From the NCBI GenBank assembly GCA_016784735.1, contig JADHUC010000092.1, positions 1-37,104 of the forward strand: a stretch of DNA of 37,104 nt. Direction: 5' to 3'. The notes under the pieces are model-generated. The model was given only the letters and a program-made list of their open reading frames with translations, made no database searches and was not told the DNA's origin. The position numbers and the translations under genes were made by a program. Source of the DNA: Pirellulaceae bacterium (GTDB lineage: Bacteria > Planctomycetota > Planctomycetia > Pirellulales > Pirellulaceae). Position 1 is the stretch's first letter; every line of letters begins with the position of its first letter. Positions 6,711 to 16,000 of the stretch are shown here, piece by piece.

Positions 6711-9257
6711 ATGGTCGAGATGAAGATGAGGACGCCACGTTTTGCGGTGTTTGTTGATGGGCCGTTGCAACGCCGAGTTTCTGGCAAGCGCGCAAGGCGA
6801 TTTTTGGAGATTGTGCGGGGTGGCTTGTTCGTCACAACGCTCTTCGTCGTCGCGATGGCGCTTTCTCGTGAAACGGCTCTCGGCGATACGGCACTCCCCT
6901 GCGAAATCATCTTTGCCGTACGGCAACCCGGCGTCGGGGGCCATTGGTACGAGAACTTCGGGTATTACGCGTTCGACCCGAACGACAAGGTCTACGGTGC
7001 CCGAGGGCGGCTGTGCCGGCTGGACCTGCGAAGCGGCGAACTCGATATACTCCTGGAGGATCCGGCAGGTGCTGTGCGGGATCCGCAGGTGCACTACGAC
7101 GGTCGGAAGATCCTGTTTTCTTACCGCGAGGGTGGGTCCGATTATTTCCACCTGTACGAAATAGGCACGGATGGTCGTGGGCTACGGCAACTCACCACGG
7201 GACCATATGACGACATCGAACCAACGTACCTTCCCGATGGGAAGATCATGTTCTGTTCGAGTCGCTGCAACCGCTGGGTCAACTGCTGGTACACGCCGGT
7301 AGCCGTGTTATACGGATGTGATGCGGATGGCGGGAACGTGCATCCTATCTCGGCGAACATCGAACACGACAACACGCCGTGGCTGCTCGCGGACGGCCGA
7401 GTGATCTACCAACGCTGGGAATACGTGGACCGGAGCCGCGTGGCGTTCCATCATCTGTGGACAGCGAATCTGGATGGAACCGGGCAGATGATCTACTACG
7501 GCAATATGCACCCAGGAACGGTGATGATCGACGCCAAGCCGATTCCAGGCTCCGACGGCGAGGTGGTTGCCGTGTTTTCTCCACGCCACGGTCGCAAGGA
7601 ACACGCCGGGGCAATCACGGTGCTCACGCCCAAGAAAGGTCCCGACGAATTGGGTTCCGCTCGTCCAATCAGCCAGGAGGCCGATTTTCGCGATCCCTAC
7701 CCGTTGTCCGATGACCGGTTCCTCGTGACGCGAGGACCGGAGATCTTGCTGATGAACGGTCGCGGGGAGACGACCATACTGTACCGTTTGCCGCCTGAAT
7801 GGATCGACGCTGGGGCGGAATGTCACGAACCGCGGCCGCTTACGATCAGGACGCGAGAACCGGTGGTACCTCCACGAACGGCGCAGAATGAAGCGAACGG
7901 ACGACTCATTCTGGCGGATATCTACGCCGGTCGGCACATGGAAGGCGTCCAGCGCGGCGAGATCAAATCGCTTCTCGTACTGGAAACGCTTCCCAAACCC
8001 GTCAATTTCAGCGGCAAGATGCCCCCGATGAGCTTCGGCGGCACCTACACGCTCGAACGAGTCGTCGGCAAGGTCCCGGTCGAGCCAGACGGGTCCGCGT
8101 TTTTCGAAGTGCCCGCGCTGCGCCCCCTGTTTTTCGTGGCATTGGACGAGCACAACAATTCGGTCAAACGAATGCACAGTTTCTTGACGGTGCAGCCCGG
8201 CGAGACAACCAGTTGCGTTGGCTGCCATGAACAACGCACGCATTCGGCGGTCAATCCGGGTCAGAACGTGCTTCAAGCATTACGTCGTCCGCCCAGCAAG
8301 ATTGCGCGGCTCTCTGGGATACCGGAAGTTTTCGATTTTCCCCGAGACATCCAGCCGATTCTCGACCGTCACTGTGTCGAATGTCACGACTACGACCGGC
8401 GAGATGGCGGAGTGATCCTGACCGGCGACCGCGGACCGATCTTTTCGCACAGCTATTACACGCTCACGGCCTTCGAATTCGTTTCCGACGGTCGTGATCG
8501 AGTCGAGACGAATCTTCCACCTCGGTCTGTCGGCACCTCGGCCAGTCCGTTGATGAAAATGCTGGACGGCAGCCATCATGAAGCCAAGCTGAGCGCCCAC
8601 GAGCAAGACATGATTCGATACTGGATCGAATCCGCAGCCGCCTACCCCGGCACCTATGCGGCGCTGGATACCGGGATGATCGGTGGCTTCCCCAAGAGCA
8701 AGCTGGATACGACGGATCGCGTCTGGCTCAGCTCGAAGGCGGCAGCCGAGGCGATCCAGCGCCGCTGCAGCGGCTGCCACGACGGCAAGATGCCGCTACC
8801 AAAATACCTTTCCGACAACCTCGGTCTGGTACTTTCCAATCCCGATTTCAAAGATGTTCGAGTGCGTTGCTCGCGGCACCTGATGTTCAATCTCTCGCGG
8901 CCGGAGAAATCGCTTATCCTGCTGGCTCCTTTGGCACGTGAAGCCGGTGGTTTGGGCCTTTGTCGCAAGCGAAACCCAGACGAGCCTGGCGTTCCGACCG
9001 TTGTGTTCTCCGACACGACGGATGCCGACTATCAACGAGTCCTGTCGCTCTGCCGGGATGGCAAACAACACCTCCAAGCCAACCAACGTTTTGACAGCCC
9101 AGACTTTCGTCCCAGCGATCCCTACATCCGGGAGATGAAGAAATACGGGGTGCTTCCCGCGGACCTGGACAACGAAGGACCGATCGACGTCTACGCAACT
9201 GAGCAGGTCTACTGGCAGACCCACTGGTGGACGCCCAAGGCAAATCGCAGCAGATAG
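6711..9257 (+). CDS. HzsA-related secreted beta-propeller/multiheme cytochrome c protein
   Basis: This 848-residue exported protein has a basic N-terminus and a hydrophobic segment at about 37-52 that probably acts as a long signal peptide or anchor. Residues about 60-350 carry TolB/WD40-like repeats (DPQVHYDGRKILFSYRE, EPTYLPDGKIMFCSSR). A middle domain resembles the hydrazine synthase alpha subunit middle domain (FSGKMPPMSFGGTYTLERV and the Cys-rich block after it). Three CxxCH sites are seen: C502-H506 (CVGCH), C555-H559 (CVECH) and C686-H690 (CSGCH), so up to three c-type hemes may be bound. Such HzsA-related proteins are common in non-anammox planctomycetes and their substrate is unknown. 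Hydrazine synthesis should not be inferred, because no other subunit is present. The gene stands alone, with a candidate promoter at 6611-6638. Confidence 0.85.
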   Translation: MVEMKMRTPRFAVFVDGPLQRRVSGKRARRFLEIVRGGLFVTTLFVVAMALSRETALGDTALPCEIIFAVRQPGVGGHWYENFGYYAFDPNDKVYGARGRLCRLDLRSGELDILLEDPAGAVRDPQVHYDGRKILFSYREGGSDYFHLYEIGTDGRGLRQLTTGPYDDIEPTYLPDGKIMFCSSRCNRWVNCWYTPVAVLYGCDADGGNVHPISANIEHDNTPWLLADGRVIYQRWEYVDRSRVAFHHLWTANLDGTGQMIYYGNMHPGTVMIDAKPIPGSDGEVVAVFSPRHGRKEHAGAITVLTPKKGPDELGSARPISQEADFRDPYPLSDDRFLVTRGPEILLMNGRGETTILYRLPPEWIDAGAECHEPRPLTIRTREPVVPPRTAQNEANGRLILADIYAGRHMEGVQRGEIKSLLVLETLPKPVNFSGKMPPMSFGGTYTLERVVGKVPVEPDGSAFFEVPALRPLFFVALDEHNNSVKRMHSFLTVQPGETTSCVGCHEQRTHSAVNPGQNVLQALRRPPSKIARLSGIPEVFDFPRDIQPILDRHCVECHDYDRRDGGVILTGDRGPIFSHSYYTLTAFEFVSDGRDRVETNLPPRSVGTSASPLMKMLDGSHHEAKLSAHEQDMIRYWIESAAAYPGTYAALDTGMIGGFPKSKLDTTDRVWLSSKAAAEAIQRRCSGCHDGKMPLPKYLSDNLGLVLSNPDFKDVRVRCSRHLMFNLSRPEKSLILLAPLAREAGGLGLCRKRNPDEPGVPTVVFSDTTDADYQRVLSLCRDGKQHLQANQRFDSPDFRPSDPYIREMKKYGVLPADLDNEGPIDVYATEQVYWQTHWWTPKANRSR

Positions 9258-9330
9258 CCCGATTCCCGCATGTGCGACGGGGCTGCTGAAGCCCGGGACC
9301 ATACCGAGAATACCTTGCCGAGGCGGGCGC

Positions 9331-10440
9331 ATGAAAGCCAAACCTAAACGAACGACCGGGAAGAGGCGGCGAGACGTAGCCAAGGTGGATTGCTCCGCGC
9401 CGGGTTTGCCATCCTGCTCGGCTCCGCTGCTGGCCGACCTGCGAGACCTGATCTTGGCCGCTCGCCAGGGCGTGGCGCGGGCGATTGATTCGGGGCTGGT
9501 CACGCTGTACTGGCAGATCGGCCGGCGCATCCACCAGGACATTCTGCAGGAAAAGCGGGCAGAATACGGCAAAGAGATTGTCTCCGCAGTGGGGAGACAA
9601 TTGGAGCAGGAGTTTGGCCGCGGGTTTTCCGCCAAATCGCTACACCACATGATTCGATTTGCCGAGGCTTTTCCGGACGTGGAGATTGTCGCCGCACTGC
9701 GGAGACAATTGACGTGGACGCACTTCAAGACGCTTACTTATCTGAACGACTCGTTGAAACGGGACTTCTACGCCGAAATGTGCCGCGTCGAGAACTGGAG
9801 TACGCGCACCCTCCAGAAAAAAATCCAGTCCATGCTATTCGAGCGAACAGCGCTCTCGAAGAAACCTGACAAACTCATCCGACAGGAGCTCGATGCGTTG
9901 AAGGAGGAGGACAAACTCACGCCGGACTTGGTTTTTCGCGATCCCTACATTCTCGACTTCCTGGGGTTGGCGGACACGTATGCCGAGAAAGACATGGAAG
10001 CGGCGATCCTGCGCGAGATGGAATCGTTCATCTTGGAGTTGGGAGCCGGGTTCTGCTTCGTCGAGCGTCAAAAGCGAATGCAGATCGACAACGAAGACTA
10101 CTATCTTGACTTGCTGTTCTATCAGCGTAAGTTGCGTTGCCTCGTGGCGATTGACCTGAAGATCGGCGATTTCAAGGCGGCCGACAAGGGCCAGATGGAG
10201 TTATATCTGGCGTGGCTCAAACGTTACGCCTGCGAATCCGACGAAGAACCACCACTGGGGATCATCTTGTGCGCCGGCAAGAACGAGCAACACGTCGAAT
10301 TACTTGAACCGGACAAGAGCGGCATCCACGTGGCCAGCTATTGGAAGGAAGCTCTGCCCAAGGCTGCGCTAGAGAAAAAGCTGCGTGACGCTGTCCGCCT
10401 GGCGCGCGCTCGGTTGGAACACCGTGATCAGGGCGTTTGA
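9331..10440 (+). CDS. YhcG/DUF1016-family PD-(D/E)XK nuclease
   Basis: This 369-residue protein has the two-part YhcG layout. The N-terminal DUF1016 helical domain spans about 28-190 (VTLYWQIGRRIHQD, GFSAKSLHHMIRFAEAFP, LTWTHFKTL). The C-terminal nuclease domain spans about 205-350. Likely catalytic residues are D260 in YYLDLLFY, D275 and K277 in AIDLKIG, and Q288 in KGQMELYL, which is the D-(D/E)xK-Q pattern of the family. YhcG proteins are predicted DNA endonucleases often found alone or near restriction and toxin loci. Here no methyltransferase or antitoxin is adjacent. The ATG at 9331 follows a GCGGGCGC stretch with only a weak ribosome site. The N-terminal 25 residues are basic and low in order. 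Confidence 0.92.
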   Translation: MKAKPKRTTGKRRRDVAKVDCSAPGLPSCSAPLLADLRDLILAARQGVARAIDSGLVTLYWQIGRRIHQDILQEKRAEYGKEIVSAVGRQLEQEFGRGFSAKSLHHMIRFAEAFPDVEIVAALRRQLTWTHFKTLTYLNDSLKRDFYAEMCRVENWSTRTLQKKIQSMLFERTALSKKPDKLIRQELDALKEEDKLTPDLVFRDPYILDFLGLADTYAEKDMEAAILREMESFILELGAGFCFVERQKRMQIDNEDYYLDLLFYQRKLRCLVAIDLKIGDFKAADKGQMELYLAWLKRYACESDEEPPLGIILCAGKNEQHVELLEPDKSGIHVASYWKEALPKAALEKKLRDAVRLARARLEHRDQGV

Positions 10441-10466
10441 TGCTCGACAAGCTTCCCCAACGTGTT

Positions 10467-11048
10467 TCAGATCGCGGTGGGTTGTTGGTCCTTAGTGGCT
10501 TCTTCCAGACGCTGGCGGGCGGCGGACAGGTGCGAAGTGGCGCGCGTTAGGCAGGCTTGGACTTCGTCTATGTAGCCGTCGGCCGAGGCGGACCAGGTGC
10601 GGTTGATCGTCCGTTCGGCCAGAGCGAATTCGGTCATGATCCTGGCGTAATGGTCCAGACCGAATTCGGGTATGAGGGCTTCGCGAAGCTCGGCAAATCG
10701 CCCCAGATCTTCCGCCAGCTCTTCGTCAATCATGCCGTGGAAATCGTAGACGAGGATCTTGTCGGAGCTTATGCCCCATCGTTCCACTGTTGCATGCAGA
10801 CGTTTCAAGATGGCCGCGAGTTCGCCGATTGCGTCCGCCTCGCCTTTCGAATCCGCGCCGACCGGGCGTTTGGTGGTTCGCAGGATGATCACTCCGGCGA
10901 TTGCGATGGACATGGCCACACCGTAACCCGGCCACCATATCGTCGACCACGGTGTTTTCTCTAGTTCGGTGCTCAAGACGCTGAAAAACGCGCCCGTCAG
11001 GAAACCGATCCACAGGCATAAGTGACCGCAAATACGCGTCGTGCTCAT
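10467..11048 (-). CDS. Small two-helix inner-membrane protein downstream of the OPT transporter
   Basis: This 193-residue protein is not recognised. Two membrane segments lie at about 7-27 and 38-57, followed by a cytoplasmic, mostly helical domain of about 135 residues with charged amphipathic repeats (EADAIGELAAILKRLHATVERW). It begins 40 bases after the end of the OPT transporter gene on the same strand, so the two are probably co-transcribed. The product may assist or regulate the transporter. The 3' end converges on the YhcG gene with a 26-base gap. Confidence 0.7.
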   Translation of the reverse strand: MSTTRICGHLCLWIGFLTGAFFSVLSTELEKTPWSTIWWPGYGVAMSIAIAGVIILRTTKRPVGADSKGEADAIGELAAILKRLHATVERWGISSDKILVYDFHGMIDEELAEDLGRFAELREALIPEFGLDHYARIMTEFALAERTINRTWSASADGYIDEVQACLTRATSHLSAARQRLEEATKDQQPTAI

Positions 11049-11088
11049 AGTTTGATTCCGGACAGCGGCTTGGACGGAGGACGACTAA

Positions 11089-12900
11089 TCAAAACAGACC
11101 ATTGAAGTAAGACAATGCCTTTTGGATAAGCGGCGTGTGATAGAACGCGGTTCCCACGCCCACAAGGGCTTCGCCAACGATCAGACCGGCAGCAATCGGT
11201 ACGCCGACTTGTTCGGAGAATCGCTTGCCGGCGAAACGATCCGACGCAATGCGGAGGAGGTTTCCAATCGTGTACGTCAAAACAATACCGAACGGCATGT
11301 AGAATCCCAAACCAATCAATACGCCAATCCCACCCAAGCCGCTAAACGACAACGCCGCGCCAAGTCCCCCGCCAGCCACATAGCGATAGGCGGGGACGTC
11401 CTGTTTGACAATGCCTTCGATCATCGACGCCAAGGCGGTGCCCTGAGGCGCCGGCAGGCTTTCGCTGCCAAGTGTGTATTGTTTGTGCAGTACGAAGATC
11501 AGACCGATCACAATTATCGGCCCCAGCCAGGCCCCGATGAACTGCGACAATTGCTGTCGTCGAGGCATGGCGCCGACCAAATAGCCGGACTTCAGGTCCA
11601 ACATCATGTCGCCAGCCTGGGCGATGGCGACACAAATCGCTGCTCCCACGATCACCGAACTCAAAATGGCCGACGTCGGCTGCATTCCGGTTTGTGCGAT
11701 CACTAAGAGAATCGTGACGGCAATCAGAGTCATGCCCGACAGGGGCGACCAGTTTGTCCGCCCCAGGCACTCCGAGACAATGACGCCGGCGATCCATACC
11801 CACACCGTGCCCAGGACAGCCATCAGAGCGGCCCGCCACAAGGTCATCTTTGGATCGTTGACCGAATTGAGACAGATGACGATCAGCACGACGACGCCGA
11901 CCGCGACCGCCACATACAACAGCCAAATTGGCATTTCGTCAGACTTCGGTCGAGTAGGATCATCCGTGGATTGATGGCGAGCTTCATGCATGCTCTTGAC
12001 CGCACTGCGAATCAATGGAAACGCGGCCACGATGCCTCCGATGGCCGCACCGATCAGCATGCCGATCCCCGTGGGCCGGAACAGAGTGGTTCGAAGTGCG
12101 TTGGGATCGCCGATCAGGTCCTCCATGCCGACACCGTATCGGGACAGAAGCGGAGCCAACAACCAATAGCAGATGAATCCACCCGCCCCGAACCAGAAGC
12201 CTCCCTTGCCTGAAAGGAAGCCCACGCCGACGGTCATCAGGGAAAGAAAAAGCGTGATGTTCAGGTAGGGAGCAAGCCTCAACTGATCTCCCAACGCCCA
12301 TTGCGGATGATCTGAGCCGGTAAGGGTGAAGGCCAAAATGTAGAAGACGCCCGAGCACACACCGCCTCCCAGCAGGAGAAGCGCCTTCCTCGTCCCTGCG
12401 CCGGGCGACTTCAGGATGGCGGCAACGGCGATTCCGCCGGGGTAGGCCAATCGGTCGAAGTCGATCATCTGCTTGCGCAACGGGATGATAAACGCCAACC
12501 CAAGAATGCCCCCCGTGATACAGGCCAACACCATCAGGGCCTTGTTGAATTCTATGAGCATAGCGAACTGGCCTTCGGGATCCTTTTCGGGCGTGGCCAG
12601 GATGAAGAGCGCCGGAATCGAGAACATCATTCCCGCCGAGGCGCCGTTGACTGCCGATGCGATCGTCTGGTTGATGTTGTTTTCGATGATGCTCGTACGG
12701 CGAAGGATACCCCGCAGAATGCCCCAGCCCAGAATCGCGGCCAACTCCGATCCTTCGATGGAGAACCCGAGAATCAACGACGCATACCCAATCGAAACCG
12801 CGATCATGGCGCCCAGAAGCCATCCCACCAGGACGGCAGGCCAGGTCAATTCAGGATACGGGCCGTATCGAATGGGGCGATCGGAATCAACGTGAGACAA
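11089..12900 (-). CDS. OPT/YSL-family oligopeptide (or metal-chelate) transporter
   Basis: This 603-residue polytopic membrane protein has about 14-16 hydrophobic segments and no signal peptide. The pattern matches bacterial OPT proteins: an N-terminal PELTWPAVLVGWLLGAMI segment, a conserved VNGASAGMMFSIPALF stretch, and a late GIGVLIGLGFYMPFGIVLTYTIG segment. The family imports peptides or metal chelates by proton symport; the substrate here is not predictable. The start is a TTG at 12900, chosen because a perfect GGAGGT lies six bases upstream and the encoded N-terminus fits the family. A palindromic repeat element (12921-13005) sits just upstream of this start and could affect its mRNA. 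Confidence 0.92.
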   Translation of the reverse strand: MSHVDSDRPIRYGPYPELTWPAVLVGWLLGAMIAVSIGYASLILGFSIEGSELAAILGWGILRGILRRTSIIENNINQTIASAVNGASAGMMFSIPALFILATPEKDPEGQFAMLIEFNKALMVLACITGGILGLAFIIPLRKQMIDFDRLAYPGGIAVAAILKSPGAGTRKALLLLGGGVCSGVFYILAFTLTGSDHPQWALGDQLRLAPYLNITLFLSLMTVGVGFLSGKGGFWFGAGGFICYWLLAPLLSRYGVGMEDLIGDPNALRTTLFRPTGIGMLIGAAIGGIVAAFPLIRSAVKSMHEARHQSTDDPTRPKSDEMPIWLLYVAVAVGVVVLIVICLNSVNDPKMTLWRAALMAVLGTVWVWIAGVIVSECLGRTNWSPLSGMTLIAVTILLVIAQTGMQPTSAILSSVIVGAAICVAIAQAGDMMLDLKSGYLVGAMPRRQQLSQFIGAWLGPIIVIGLIFVLHKQYTLGSESLPAPQGTALASMIEGIVKQDVPAYRYVAGGGLGAALSFSGLGGIGVLIGLGFYMPFGIVLTYTIGNLLRIASDRFAGKRFSEQVGVPIAAGLIVGEALVGVGTAFYHTPLIQKALSYFNGLF

Positions 12901-12920
12901 GGGTGTACCTCCGCTCTTCC

Positions 12921-13005
12921 ATTCGTCGTCTCCTTCTATTCGTTGGAAGCCTTCTGCCGGCGGCGCGACGGAAATATGTCCAACGAATTAAGGGAGACGA
13001 CGAAT
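12921..13005. repeat. REP-like palindromic element, copy 1 (arms pointing one way)
   Basis: The left arm at 12921-12947 begins ATTCGTCGTCTCC and the right arm at 12979-13005 ends GGAGACGACGAAT. The 27-base arms are inverted copies with three mismatches, around a 31-base loop. The same unit occurs at 31254-31317 with the arms in the opposite order. It lies between the OPT start and the end of the lyase-like gene. Confidence 0.8.
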
Positions 13006-13030
13006 AGGACTGTGTCGTCGGGAAACCGAC

Positions 13031-16000
13031 TCAGCCTCTCTCCAGTATTGCTTGGATCACTCCTACTGCCAGGACGAGCCGGTAGCCGCCTTCGACGGCC
13101 GTCAATGTAACGCCCTCCTGGGCTGCCGCAGGTTTCCACTTGCCTGAGGTGCGTAACGTTACCTCTCCGCCGTCTTTGTCAGCATGGGGCAGGTGAACCA
13201 ATATGCGATCGGCTTCCACCCGCATGCTCGCGGCCTGTGGTGACGATATCCCGAATTGGCCAAAGCGAACCTCACCAGCGGCGCCGGTCGCCAAGACCTT
13301 GACGTCGCCGCGATCTTGCACCGAACCGGCCTCGCCACGGAAGTAGACGTCCCCAGCGGTCGTCTCCGTTTCCTCTTCCGGCAGGAAGCAGTAGTCCGTG
13401 CCAAAGTCTCCTTCGATTCTGACGACAGTGCCTTCGCCAAGGGTGGTGAATCGCGGGGCTGCTTCGTCGCGGAAACGTGGGAACATAACGACGAAGTAAT
13501 CACCGTCGCCATCCAGCCGCAACTGCAGCAGGTCGCGATAGTCCTCGCCCTGCACGCTGTAGTCCACATACCGCTGGCCCATTCGCATGGTCCAGCGCTC
13601 GGTGTCTCGCGGGCTGGCAATGTAGTACTCGACGTCGACGTTGAAGCGGCCCACCGCGGTGAAGCGATCTCCCTCGATTGCATGCGCCGCTACCGGTGCT
13701 TTCCCAGGCTTGTCTGCTAAGAAAGTCTCCAAGTCCTGCACTTGCTCCCGCGTCCCAATCTTCTCCGATGCGGTCCACATCTGCCACAGCGTGGGCTTAC
13801 CACCGGCGATCGAATCTCGCAGTACCAGGTAGTTGAGACCGGCGGGACTGTCGTCTTGGACGTAGAGCAAACGGCGGCTCCATTCCATCGGAAATCCGGC
13901 CGTCCCACGTACCGGCGGCCAAGATACACAGTTCTTCGGCGTTCCGTACCTACCGCCTTTCCATCCCTTGAGAACGTAACCTGCCGAGAAATAGTCCTGC
14001 CGTGGCAACGCACTGAACGTTCCCATCGTCACATCCGTATCGCAGCCAAAGCGAGATTCGTCCCACGGTCCGTCGTCACTCCAGGAAAACTGCGGTATCA
14101 CGCGCGACATCAGCAACTGATGCCGCTCGGCGTAGCCACCCGGGAACGACCCCGCAATGGGAACGCCGCGTGCAAACCACAGCGCGAGACACCCAAACTC
14201 CGATGGGCGCACGCCAGCACCCGTATTGGCGTGCACGATCAGGTAGTTTTCGTGCTCGTCGCCCACGCCGTTGCGGCAGAGCGGCCCCATCTGTGGGAAC
14301 AATTTCGACGTCCAATCTGGCACTGCCATTGGCAAGGACGGGTCCATGTAGACCGACTCGAAGCCGCCAAGGTGATTCGCGGTGTTCGTTGTGTAGTCGC
14401 TACCCGCCCACGCCCACTGCATCTGCTTGGAGTACTGTGGATCGGTGTCGATGGTTGCCTTGGCCATCAGCCCAAACAGGCCCCAGGGCACGCCCGCCGT
14501 GGCTCGGCCGATCGGCGGACTCGCTCGCCGGTTCTTGCGTCCTTCCATGGGATCGCGAGGCGTATAGATCTGGGCCAGCCACATCGGCCATTTCTTGAGG
14601 TTTTCATTCAGGAACAGGTTCGCAAAGCCGGCCCGCTTGACCGCCACCGCAAAGGACGTCATGGCAAAGGCACTCACTTGCGAGTAGTGCGCACTCTCAT
14701 ACCATTCACCTTCCGGGCCGACTTCATTTAGCCAGATTTCCGCTCGGCTCAGTCCGGGCGCCACCCATTCGCGCGCCAGCGGGTGGTCCGGAATCGCGCA
14801 CCCGACGATTCCCCTGGCCAGCAGGTACGACAGGCTCATATTCGGGTTATAGGAACGATAGCCGCGCTCGATGTTCCAAGTCGACGGTCGTGCCAGGATG
14901 TATCCCAAGAACGCCATCTGCGACCGATACAGGCCTTTGTCCGCGTCGGTGATCAAGTCGGTCCCCATCATCAGGTCGTACAACGCGGCCGCCGTCTGCG
15001 TGCTGCGCATCTTGTCGAAGTCGCCGAGCGCCCCCATATGTTGGCGCACCCGCTCGACCAGGCGGACTTTTTTGGATGCTTCCGGATCGCCCTTGGTCCC
15101 CAGATAGACTTCGATGGCCTGTGCGTCCTTGTAGCTGGGCACCGGCCGGATTTCTTCCCGCGAAAGGCCATTGGCCAGGCCCACGACGCCCGGATCCGGC
15201 ACCTCGCGCTGCCAAACAGCGTCTACCTCGTCTGACGACACGAATAGATGCGGGTGCTCTCGCCCGTCCGTCGGCCATTCCAGGATCCAGTCTTTGACCT
15301 CGTCCAACGGAGGCCATTCCGCCTTGACCTGAGCAAGGGACATGCGCCGCGCCTCGGCGAATGCCGGCTTGCGGTCTTCGATGCTCCATTTGCGTATCCC
15401 CGCCGCGTTGTTCACACGCATAAACACTTTGCCATCGGTCTCGCGATTCACAGGTATCAGCTTGTGCTGCCACGCGGTCCAGTTGCTCATGGTGCCTGCC
15501 GCCGCCGGCTCGACCCACGCGCCGGGATCGTGGCTGGCCAACTGCAGCTCGCGCTCACCGTCGCCGATGCGCAGCCGCACCGAGGTCTGCGTCCAAGTGC
15601 TCCACCAATCCGCCCACGGGCTCAAGTTGGTTACAAGTTCCTTTTCATAGGCGGCCGGCGGAATCTCCACCCACTCGGCCCAAGATGCGTCCTCCATCTG
15701 CGGTCTGTCGCCGTACGCTTCCCGTTGTGCGAACAGGGCGAGTGGCGGGAGACCCTCGCTCAATAGAATGTCTACGCCGTCCTCTGGCCGATCTTCAGCG
15801 ACATGGGACTCCCAGTACAACCCCGACGCTCCAGCATGCAAGCGAGCCATCAGCTTGACCGAGTTGCCATCATCGTACTGGTAGGTGTATTCCACCTGCC
15901 CGAACACCGGTCCGTCTGCCACGAGCTTCCCCGACCAGCCAGTCAGTCTTGTATCGCCGAACAAGCGACTTCCGCCGAACCACGTACCATCGGCCAGGCG

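Noticed and set aside
7308..8276. 322-codon open frame on the minus strand
   Set aside because: It lies entirely opposite the HzsA-related gene, which carries heme motifs and repeats; no family features in the antisense product.
6711..9257. Interpretation as a true hydrazine synthase subunit (anammox)
   Set aside because: No other anammox gene is present and HzsA-related proteins are widespread in non-anammox planctomycetes.
13742..14731. 329-codon open frame on the plus strand
   Set aside because: Antisense to the large secreted lyase-like gene; composition is Arg/His-rich, typical of shadow frames in GC-rich DNA.
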